Origin: Gordionus sp. m RMFG-2023
Taxonomy: Eukaryota > Nematomorpha > Gordioida > Chordodea > Parachordodidae
Direction of reading: 5' to 3'
Assembly (NCBI RefSeq): GCF_954871325.1
Contig: NC_088775.1
Coordinates: 7,231,561-7,295,560 of the forward strand
DNA: 64,000 nucleotides
Shown here piece after piece: positions 55,712 to 64,000 of this stretch. Each line of letters starts with the position of its first letter. The stretch's first letter is position 1. The position numbers were made by a program, and so were the translations under genes. The notes beneath the pieces are model-generated. The model saw only the letters and a program-made list of their open reading frames with translations. It made no database searches and was not told the origin of the DNA.

Positions 55712-56206
55712 TTAAACGCAACCAAACATCCGTTTGAGACGTAATTTAAATCGTTTAAATCTTGACATGTTTTGAAACTCATCTCCATTTTCGGAAATTA
55801 TTTGTCCCGATTTGTCAACTTTACTGCTTATCACGTAATTCTTCCCTTTTTTTTCGATTATGTAACGGGATTTATCGGTGTTGAACGGGGAATATGGGAA
55901 ATCCTTATTTTTCAGGATGCTTCCCCTTGGCTCTGAATCGGGGTCGTACTTTAAGTCGAAATCACGTTTCGATTTGTCGTACAGAGTTATTTTATTATCG
56001 GTAAACGAAACGTGGGAATACGCCGAATCGTAATCGTTATTATAGTAGCCACTCATGCTACTGCTGCTTTTGCTGGATTTACTGCACAAAGTGATAGAGG
56101 ATCCCGCGGTGCGAATCGATTTATCCGATTGGTTATCTCTTGATACAACATTTTTGGGCTTTGTTTTGTATTGAAAATTCAAGTCTTTCAAATACGAATC
56201 AAGCAT
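55712..56206 (-). CDS. Uncharacterised protein with RVxF- and SILK-like motifs, paralogue 2 (164 aa)
   Basis: The frame is open from 56248, but I choose the Met at 56206. It aligns exactly with the start of the paralogue ('MLDSYLKDLNFQYKTK' against 'MLESYLDQLKYQYKTR') and has the same upstream context. From that Met, a Ser-rich linker (about 36-52) is followed by 'SHVSFTDNKITLYDKSK' (64-80) and 'YDPDSEPRGSILKNK' (87-101). A divergent middle follows, then 'MSRFKRFKLRLKRMFGC' (147-163) at the C-terminus. The string GSILKNK is very close to the GILKNK of PP1 inhibitor-2. There is no membrane segment. It lies 1.8 kb from and on the same strand as paralogue 1, so a tandem duplication is likely. 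The function is unknown; the conservation of the two short motifs while linkers diverge argues that they matter. Confidence 0.72.
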   Translation of the reverse strand: MLDSYLKDLNFQYKTKPKNVVSRDNQSDKSIRTAGSSITLCSKSSKSSSSMSGYYNNDYDSAYSHVSFTDNKITLYDKSKRDFDLKYDPDSEPRGSILKNKDFPYSPFNTDKSRYIIEKKGKNYVISSKVDKSGQIISENGDEFQNMSRFKRFKLRLKRMFGCV

Positions 56207-56249
56207 TTTATATATATACAAGTTAATGCATTGAATTTTTCCTTCCAAT

Positions 56250-58170
56250 ATATATTGTGATATATATATATAAAGGTAATAACAACTAATCGCGTTTTTT
56301 TAATTGAAATGAAATTTAAATATTTAATTTAAAATATATGTTTAAAGATTAGAATAGCGTTATTTTATTTTATTTTTTTCAAAAAATAAGAGAAAAAAAG
56401 AATAGGTTTTTCAAAATCAATTTTATTTTTAAATTTCTTTATAATATCGATAAAAGATTCTATCAAAGCATTTATAAATGTAAGGGAGAAAAGGAGAAGT
56501 TTTTAAAAAGTAAATATAACAAAATTAATAGGAATAGTAAAGCTGATTAGGAAGAATTTGTCTTAAAATAAATAGGATTCGTCTGACTGACCGATCTTGT
56601 TTTACGCCAAGGTATGAGTACCTTGTTTATTGTTTTGACTGGTGGAATAAAAGATAGATATAATGGAGAAATGATAAGAGTTGAATTTAGCTAGATTTGT
56701 ATTAATTTGTTGGCCTAACAATCACGCCATTTAAGATATAATTCAACCTAAAATATTAGTAATCGCCTGTCACTTTTTTTTTAGATTGTATGCCTATCAA
56801 TTTCAGTGCGACGTAGAATTGTCTGAGAACAGTCCCCTAATTGGCAACATGGATTTGCAATTAGGACCTATATGACACTTAGTATTAAGGTATATATAGA
56901 AAGACCATGTTTTTAAACCTGCCAAAGTCTTGGCCTTACTATATTGAACTAATTTTAGCACTCGAGAGCCCCCGTTTCTATAATAAGAAAATTCAAAATA
57001 CTATAATACTAAGATACTTGATCATGATTAGATCGTTTACCTGTTCCCTTTTCAATCTAAACTGATTTACTTGGGTGAAAAAAATAGGTAAATGCTCAAG
57101 TGGGGTCTAATAGACCCCAATTTCAAAATCTCTATTTATATGCATTATTTATTTTTTTATGAAAAAATGCTTAAATAGAGGAGAAGGTTACATTGATTAT
57201 TGCATATCCATCTTATTAAATATGTTTTAATCATCAAAATTAATAATTTTTTTAACTAAAAAAATATAAAATCTTATTTGTTAAAATTTAAAAATAATAA
57301 ATGTCATAATATGATTAACTTCCTTTGGAATAAAAATCTTTTTAGTGGTTTCAGGTGAGATAGCTCCCGCTAAGTAGCAGGAGGAATATGATTTTAAAAT
57401 GGTGTTAATACAAGATAAAACTAACCTTTAAAACGTTATAAATATTTATTAATTTAATTTACTATTCTTAAATATAAAAAAAATGTTGAGGTTATAACTT
57501 TTGCCAAAAATTTTTCTAAAAAAGGGATTAAAATAATTTTATAGGCTTTTCTTTTTTTTAGGGTCTATGTTCTGGGGTTAGTGCTCAGAGCTGGTTTAAT
57601 CGAGTTTTAGACCCAAACCCAGGGTCTGGGTTTACATCAACCAATTAACAACACTAGATGTAAGACTGGGAACTCAAAAAATGTTTTTAACACATCGAAA
57701 CAAAATAATAAGATAACAAGAGTTTATAAAGGCTACACCGCTAACTTCTTTTGGCACTTACGCCCTAACTTTCTCCAAGGATCTATGGAATCGCATTACA
57801 TCGACTGAAAGTTCAAATAAAAGCTTTTATCTGAGACACAAAGAATAACAATTAACGTAACTCAATCTTAATTATATCAGTTTCCTATTTTTCTGTTAAT
57901 GAATAGAAACAATATATAAATTATAAATATTTAATTATATTTAAAAGAAGAAAAAAGTTCTAGATATTAATTAGGGGAAGACCGGGGAGCATGCTAGCCC
58001 TAAATGGCAAATGTAAACTACTTGATTATATTGAATAAATAATATCTCATTTTTTTCCACTTATTTACTTTTATGGTATACAAAGAAGATAATTTTTTTT
58101 TAAATTGTACTTTTTTTAACAATATTAATGAATTATTTTTCTGACATCCCCTTTCCTTTAAGGCCTGGCA
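56250..58170. other. Gene-free spacer
   Basis: AT-rich. At 57100-57120 there is a short hairpin (GGGGTCT, a 3-base loop, AGACCCC). At 57560-57657 a stretch ending 'TTAACAACACTAG' resembles the terminal bases of MITE family A and may be the end of a related element. No gene is seen. Confidence 0.4.
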
Positions 58171-58224
58171 TAATTCCCTACCAAAAATTAAAAATACGTA
58201 TTTTTAATTTTTGGTAGGGGATTA
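58171..58224. repeat. 54-bp near-perfect palindrome
   Basis: Two 27-base arms meet at 58197/58198 with one mismatch. The arm starts TAATTCCCTACCAAAAATTA. There is no loop, so the DNA could form a cruciform and the RNA a tight hairpin. Confidence 0.95.
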
Positions 58225-59987
58225 AAGATTATTCTAATCTGCTGAATATTATCAGCAATATAAGATTTGCAATCTAATTTTTAAATAGTTAAACTTTTTA
58301 AAAGAGAAAAAAATATATTTGGGAAATAATGAGCTACACCCGGGGTAAGGATGAGCTTTCCCATGAGGCCGTTTTCGAGCTGATAATTATAAATTATTTT
58401 TATTTATAAAAATAATAAATAATTTATATTATAGCAACTACTTTATTGATAAAAATAAGGCATAAATGGAAAATAATTATAAAAAAATTAGTGAAATTTA
58501 TTGACAATTTAAATAAATGGATTAATTGCATTAGGAATCCATGCGAAAAAAGGCATTTACATGGGGCAAAGACTCATAAACATTTTGGATGGATTTATTA
58601 AATAATTTAATATATTATTTTCTTTTACTTTATTGAATATTTGTCTTGATGAATGTCATGAGTGGGGTTCTTTTTTTAAAAAAATCTTTATTATATTTTT
58701 GTTTACGCGCAATAATTTTGTGCCGTGACAATAGAGCGAGAATTTGTTTATATTGATTGTAAGGCTCATGGTGAGTCTTGTTATATTATTTTGAAGCATT
58801 ATCTTGATTATTATTGTTACTATTTATTTGCATTTACCGTATAAAAAAGAGGTAAAAATTTCCCCCAAAATTATCATTATTATTATTATTATTTGTGTCC
58901 TAGAAAATAAAATTTCGTCTTAGAAAATAAACAAAAAAAAACAGTGTAGAGTAGTGAATTAAGAAAAGTATTCATAAAATAATTATTTTAAATATTAATA
59001 TAATCGGCACAACCAATTAAAAGGATACAATTTTAAATCTTGATGTTCAATCTTAATTTATATCTATTTACATGTTGCATAGCCTAATAAGTTTGTTTCT
59101 CCGTAACGGCTTACAAGGTCGGATTTTTATTAAATTTATTAATGATCTTATCATTAGTTGTTTTTCTGCTTGCCGGAGGTCCTATAGACCTCACCGGAGT
59201 ATTGAAAGTTTAAGGCTAATCTTATATGCACTTTTTTTTTATAGTAAATTAGCGATTCTTATATTTATATATTTGTTTTGGCATTTTTTCCAAAGGCCGA
59301 ATATCACATAGTGTTTTTATCTCATGATATTTAAACGATTTAATTAGGAATTCATGTTCTTTTGTGAAAAAGAAAAATGTGCTAGCAACATTCATATTTT
59401 ATCATTCACATCAACAACCCGAACCGTTATATAATAGAAGGTTCGATTATTTCAGGCTCTTAAAATTTTTATCGGTTAGGTGCGGTGCACAGTTTTACTT
59501 AGAAATTTCGGTTTCCATCTTATTTTTGTATAATCATGATAAGGTCTCGTAAAGTGGCCAGAGGACGGGCATCAGCCGACATGAAAGATATTAAAAAATA
59601 TTGGGTGGGTTTTGTGGGTTTAAAAATGTTACGATTAGAATTTCTCTGGGATAAGAACAAAGCAATTTAGTAATTTTTAAATTCATTTAACATTTCATAA
59701 AAATCCTCCTAATTTACGTTAATAAAAAAAAATTTTGGGTTGGATCGCACTCGAGACTAAGAATAAATAAAAAAAATTTAAAAACAGCTGAAAATAACTA
59801 CGAATCATAAATATCCAATAAAGACCTTTTCGTATTCGATTCTTCTGAACGAATCGAATAATTTACTATACACCAATCGAATAAGAATAGTATGTTTTCA
59901 TTATTCTTATTTCCGGTTCTGTTCAGGTTTTGGATTCCTTGATTCTTTTTTTACATACGTATTATATTAGATATATCACAACATCCA
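58225..59987. other. Spacer with some coding-like composition but no recognised gene
   Basis: Frames of 79 (59072-59311) and 62 codons (59364-59552) lie in a GC-richer patch, but neither has a recognisable domain. 'GAACGAATCGAATAATTT' words at 59840-59935 resemble the subterminal part of family F elements. Confidence 0.35.
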
Positions 59988-60209
59988 GTATTGTTAAACG
60001 GCTCAATTTGAGCCGTTTTTTAAAAACGGCTAACTCAATATTTTATCCAGAAAAATATTATGCAAGCCTAGAGATTTTGCTCATAGATGGCACATAGGAT
60101 TGAACATCTATTGGCAAAATCTCGACGCTTAAGGAATATTTTCCTGGCTATAATGTTGAGTTAGCCGTTTTCTTAAAAATCGTTCAAATCGAGACGTTTA
60201 ACGACACTA
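59988..60209. mobile_element. Inverted-repeat MITE, family A, copy 4 (222 bp, best preserved)
   Basis: It starts AGTATTGTTAAACGGCTC and ends 'GAGACGTTTAACGACACTA'. The two halves are almost complete reverse complements of each other ('ACGGCTAACTCAATATTTTA' against 'ATAATGTTGAGTTAGCCGT'). The flanks CAACATCC and CAACACAC share 6 of 8 bases, in keeping with a hAT 8-bp duplication. Confidence 0.78.
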
Positions 60210-60395
60210 CAACACACATGTTAATAATTTTTACGAATATATATTATACTATCGAATATCTCCGAATTTCATAAAAATAAAAAAATTTGCTAATTTATTT
60301 ATTTATATTTATATCATTTATGCCCTCAAAGTATTTAAAGTAATACTATAACTTCTAATGAACTTTCAAAATTGTGTTATAAATATTTATATAAT

Positions 60396-60674
60396 TTATA
60401 AATGATAGTGATTGCGGTATCTCGAAAATGTAGGGAAAATACAAGGAAACATTCTGGATTGTAAAGGAATGGATTCGGCCATATTGGCGCGATAACCAAT
60501 GTTGTACTGGTTGATAAGTTTGTCAAAGTTATGAGGTAATGATTTATAGCGGTAATCGGTTTTATTGAAAGTCGTTGCCGGGTATTTATCTGCTAAACCC
60601 GTATCTTCTAGCTTAACTAGGAAAGACGACTCACTGGTGGATTTAACTAAAGGATTCGGATGTAAGAACGTCAT
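60396..60674 (-). CDS. Small uncharacterised protein (92 aa)
   Basis: A complete frame with balanced codon use that stands out from the AT-rich surroundings; A at -3 of the start codon. The protein is polar and Tyr/Asn-rich: 'KYPATTFNKTDYRYKSLPHN' (30-49), then 'INQYNIGYRANMAES' (54-68) and a basic C-terminus. It has no signal peptide, membrane helix or familiar domain. Short Tyr/Pro/Asn-rich proteins of this sort include microtubule-associated axonemal proteins, but I cannot match it to any one. It could also be the last exon of a longer gene from the block upstream (61567-62740). Confidence 0.5.
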   Translation of the reverse strand: MTFLHPNPLVKSTSESSFLVKLEDTGLADKYPATTFNKTDYRYKSLPHNFDKLINQYNIGYRANMAESIPLQSRMFPCIFPTFSRYRNHYHL

Positions 60675-61566
60675 CGTTTCTATGTTTATGTTTTTTTGGT
60701 ATTTATTTTTTGGTGAGTGAGAAAAAAAAAATCATTTTTTATATTTAAACCCTCAAGTATACACAACTATTTATTTTTTTAGCTTGTACTTTTCGTTAGC
60801 TCTTAGTCTAACCTATGTTAGATGCATCGGTTCAATGAACAACTTGGGACAGTTGTCTCAAATAGGTCTCAGCAAGATATATCAGCTACTATATTTAGTA
60901 AGTGATGCGATGTTTAGTAAAATCTATACTTAAAGTTGGCTTCTATTTTACGTATTTCTCATGATTTATCATTATAAATCTTTTTTTTTGTTTTTTGATT
61001 GATATCTGTAACTCTGAAGGTGTATAGACTTAAATTAAGGAGGTGCGGCAAGCTATTTTGACCAGAATTCGATGCTCTCGTTGGAAAAAATTTCTTTAAA
61101 ACCAACTTCTTGTTCGCGTTAGCCTTATGGGAAAAAATAGTAAGTTAGGCATTAATATTTGGTCGTTGTTTAGTAAATTGCTATATACCGTCATGCAGTG
61201 CTATCTCCAGTCACGGGCTCATCAAAAAATTCGAGCCAACGAAAAGTTAAATTTAACAAAAAAACTTCATTGGGCCAAGCCTTTAAGAAAAATAAAATAA
61301 TATATTAATAATATATCATCGGCTGAGTATTATAAAGTTCTATATCCTTTTATTTTTTTAAATAGGAGATCAAACTATCATAAAATAATACAAATATTAA
61401 GTATTTTTTCAAAATTATATTTTAATATTTTTTGTTATTGAATATGGAAAGAATAAAGAGGAAAAACGCATTTTGTATAAAAATGTGGATATGGAACACT
61501 ATAATACTCAGACAGACGAATCAAACGTGTTAGGAAAAAAAAGGAGTATTTTATTAAGTTACTTAC
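60675..61566. other. Spacer with a possible exon near 61050-61130
   Basis: On the minus strand at about 61050-61130 two overlapping frames look coding-like. One reads 'FKEIFSNESIEFW' and the other 'NKKLVLKKFFPTRASNSGQN'. I cannot choose between them. The rest is AT-rich. Confidence 0.3.
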
Positions 61567-61749
61567 TTTTGGTAGTATACTTTTTAACCGTAGCAAGCAG
61601 GGCTTCGTCACATTCGCGCTCGTAATCAAAATAATAATCTCCCTTTTTCTTGAAATGCTCTTGGGCGTAAGAATATTTGAAATCCGATGGAGAATATCTT
61701 TGCAATATCGAAAATAAATAAATTGACATCATAAGGCCATGTCCTAAAT
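61567..61749 (-). CDS. Probable internal exon of an unidentified gene
   Basis: The segment is bounded by a good acceptor (TTTTTGAAACAG, just before 61749) and a perfect donor (GTAAGT at 61566). It encodes 'LGHGLMMSIYLFSILQRY' and then 'DYYFDYERECDEALLATVKK'. The entry phase fits the exit phase of the block at 62378-62740 if that block splices at TTAT/GTGAAG. The start is partly hydrophobic, the rest acidic and aromatic. No domain is recognised. Confidence 0.45.
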
Positions 61750-62107
61750 CTGTTTCAAAAATTCGCAAAAATAATTTTAAATATTTTCTGGAATTATACT
61801 TAGGACACGTCTTTATTTTAATATTAAAAACAGCTTATTCCCTTTTTTTTCGTTAAAGTTTCGAAAGTTAACTAATCAAATTTTTGATATTTAGGACACA
61901 GCCTAATGCCTTTTTTTTAATGCCAACATAGAACCATATTTTTAAAAATGTCTCACCCGAATAAGGACACTATGTGTAGAAAACTAAATATCAAAATATA
62001 ATAAAATATAGTCCTACAACTACGAGATCGGTCCAAATAGTTCAGGCTAGGCCGGGTGTATGAGCTTAAAAACAATTTGGTTTGGGATCACGGCTAAATA
62101 AAAATAA

Positions 62108-62347
62108 TTGTTCGTGGTTAGTATAGGCTTCTACACCCCATTAAACCAAAGAAATACTTCCTACCCCTTAAATGGGAAATCTAAAATAGAAAAAGCTACC
62201 CACGCCCTTATACACCCTCTTTCAATTTCAATAACCATCTTGCGTCAAACCTCCCTTTCAACCCCCGTGGTTGAAGCTCATGTGGCTCAAGGCATTAAAA
62301 TGATAATTGGAATATTCTTCCGTGAATTAGAACAAAGCGATTGGTAA
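62108..62347 (+). CDS. Possible small exon on the plus strand, unidentified
   Basis: This is an open frame with ordinary codon use, ending 'GIKMIIGIFFRELEQSDW'. Only the part after about 62127 looks coding; an AG at 62119-62120 could be a splice acceptor. It lies within the putative intron of the minus-strand block. No family recognised; it could be a chance frame. Confidence 0.3.
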   Translation: MFVVSIGFYTPLNQRNTSYPLNGKSKIEKATHALIHPLSISITILRQTSLSTPVVEAHVAQGIKMIIGIFFRELEQSDW

Positions 62348-62377
62348 TTTTATATTTTATTTTAGTTGACTTTACAA

Positions 62378-62740
62378 TTATTCTTCACATAAATTCTTCA
62401 TCGCGGAGTCAGATATCTTGACGCTATGAAAAGCGTGAAAAAAAACATAAGGAATGTTAAACCGGAAACTAGTATTATACCTTGATTCTTCCAGGGCGTG
62501 AATGTTGACCGGATAAGGAACGTAATTATTAAAGTTTTTTATATTGGAGTCTTCGGCATAACTAATCTCAAAAATGTCCGGATAACTGCGGTATTTGGAC
62601 TTACTCACAAAATCGGTAGCGGTTTTATATAGCTCGAACTCTTCGTTAAGAAAAATTGAACTCCCGGCATCGCTTGTTGTATCCCTTTTCTCAATTTTCG
62701 ATATTAGCTTTTTGAAAAGGCTTATAAATGTTTCTTACGT
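62378..62740 (-). CDS. Probable exon(s) of an unidentified gene
   Basis: The minus-strand frame is open from about 62738 down to 62378 without an initiator at its upstream edge, so it probably starts at a splice acceptor ('ATAACGTAAG'). It encodes 'LFKKLISKIEKRDTTSDAGS', then 'FLNEEFELYKTATDFVSKSK', 'YPDIFEISYAEDSN' and 'YVPYPVNIHALEESRYN'. Composition is clearly coding-like. It ends '..SAMKNLCEE' with a stop, or splices earlier to the exon at 61749. An upstream exon would have to lie beyond the AAAG microsatellite. No domain recognised. Confidence 0.5.
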
Positions 62741-62761
62741 TATGCAAAAAATAAAATTAAT

Positions 62762-63008
<247 letters not shown>

Positions 63009-63047
63009 CAAATCGAAAGCAAAGAAAGAATCAAATCAAATCAAATC

Positions 63048-64000
63048 AAAAATTTTTAATTTTTTTTTACTTATAAATCTATAATATAATGCCAGGCCTG
63101 TTAAGATGATGCAAACAATCGATGCTGAATATAGAAAAATATGAAATATTAGAATCCAAATGGTTGATATAATAATAAATTACTAAAAAAAGATAATGAT
63201 AGAATTCTAATTTGATATATATATTTGTTTTTCTAAAATTGTTTAAGAAATAATTTAGTTTAATTTATTATCTGTAAGGTAGAAAAAGAAACTTAGAGAT
63301 GAAAAGAAGTGCGGGAAAAAGAAATCTCAATAAAAAAAACTTTGTTGCTATAAACTTGAGATTAAAAAATGTGCAGCTAAGTAAATTTTCCATATTCTAA
63401 GGTAGAAATTAATATTTGAGAAAAAGCATCCGGGGTAACCTTTAGCCTTCCGCGGTAAGTGGTATAACGTCTCTTTACTTTTTAAATACTTTTTTAGAAA
63501 AAAAAGGATAATTTTGTGCAAATATTATATATAGCACCTGGTAGACCTTGTCCCCTAAAACTGTCAAATAATTTATTTTTAAAAAAAAACAAGTCAATCA
63601 TGTTCGTCAAAATCGTTGCACTAACTAGTGGTTTCCGGTATTCCTAGAAATATGGTGGAATTTTTTTAAAAAATTAAAAATAAATGGCTGTTAAGAATAT
63701 GCTAATAAATACTCTGCCAAAGCTTGTCATAGGTCTGCACATTTAATTAAAAGTTAACATACTGCCCTAAAAAAAAATTTCTCATTTTGAGCTTTCCCAT
63801 TGGTGAGGAGTTTATTTAATTTTTTTGGAGAAATCGCGTCTAGTAAAATTGAGACTAGAATTAAAACTATCCTTATACATCCAGTTCATAGGCATTGTGT
63901 GGCATCAAGCCACTCTGCCCCTCTAATTACGGTGGTCTAGGTTTACAGGTCTCCATTATCTATCTCAATCTGTGCCTTCATCGCAAGCCAAAGTGCAGAC
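63048..64000. repeat. Spacer with an interspersed repeat (63530-63720) and a GC-richer right edge
   Basis: 63530-63720 matches 1255-1440. At 63900-63925 'GTGGCATCAAGCCACTCTGC' is the reverse complement of sequence beside the MITE at 7815-7835, so another repeat family is shared there. Nothing else recognised. Confidence 0.4.

Noticed and set aside
61050-61130. Resemblance of 'FSNESIEFW' to the core of an RGS domain
   Set aside because: The match is about ten residues, a second frame over the same bases looks equally coding-like, and no other RGS motif follows.

Overview
This window looks like nuclear DNA from an animal with a very AT-rich genome. The evidence is two seven-transmembrane receptor genes, a recognisable six-exon PIGQ gene with small introns (54 and 93 bases for the two shortest), and a dense layer of eukaryotic DNA transposons and LINEs. 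There is no bacterial-style gene packing, no rRNA and no CRISPR array. I cannot name the species or phylum. The intronless receptors that have lost the DRY motif are the kind often seen in fast-evolving invertebrate lineages, but that is only a hint.

Layout. 1-2.2 kb: the end of an old Ty3/gypsy element running off the left edge, then a 1.55-kb element with long inverted ends. 2.2-16.8 kb: a transposon graveyard made of an interspersed AT-rich repeat family, a BED-finger hAT remnant, two LINE copies, two hAT-type MITEs with 8-bp target duplications, a 1.1-kb hAT remnant and two more gypsy fossils. 17.2-18.6 kb: receptor gene 1 (+). 19.9-30 kb: more hAT elements (one 1.9 kb, one 1.7 kb keeping both ends of its transposase, one 0.4 kb keeping the dimerisation domain) and a tRNA-like sequence. 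32.2-38.8 kb: PIGQ on the minus strand, whose larger introns hold MITEs and a nearly pure A+T block. 39.1-47.2 kb: a third copy of one MITE, a second copy of the 1.9-kb hAT, a 2-kb hAT-like element and a LINE 3' fragment whose end is tandemly duplicated. 47.9-49.2 kb: receptor gene 2 (+). 50.9-64 kb: MITEs, two tandem paralogous small genes of unknown function (minus), a 92-residue small gene, unassigned exon-like blocks and a 247-bp AAAG microsatellite.

The genes do not form a pathway. PIGQ is a housekeeping ER-membrane subunit of the first enzyme of GPI-anchor synthesis, and the receptors are plasma-membrane signalling proteins. The most interesting unassigned material is the paralogous pair at 53.4 and 55.7 kb. 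Both share an RVxF-like site and a [G/S]ILK site, the two classic docking motifs for protein phosphatase 1, which makes them candidate PP1 regulators. I see no convincing multi-gene novel system; most of the unexplained structure resolves into hAT-family transposons.
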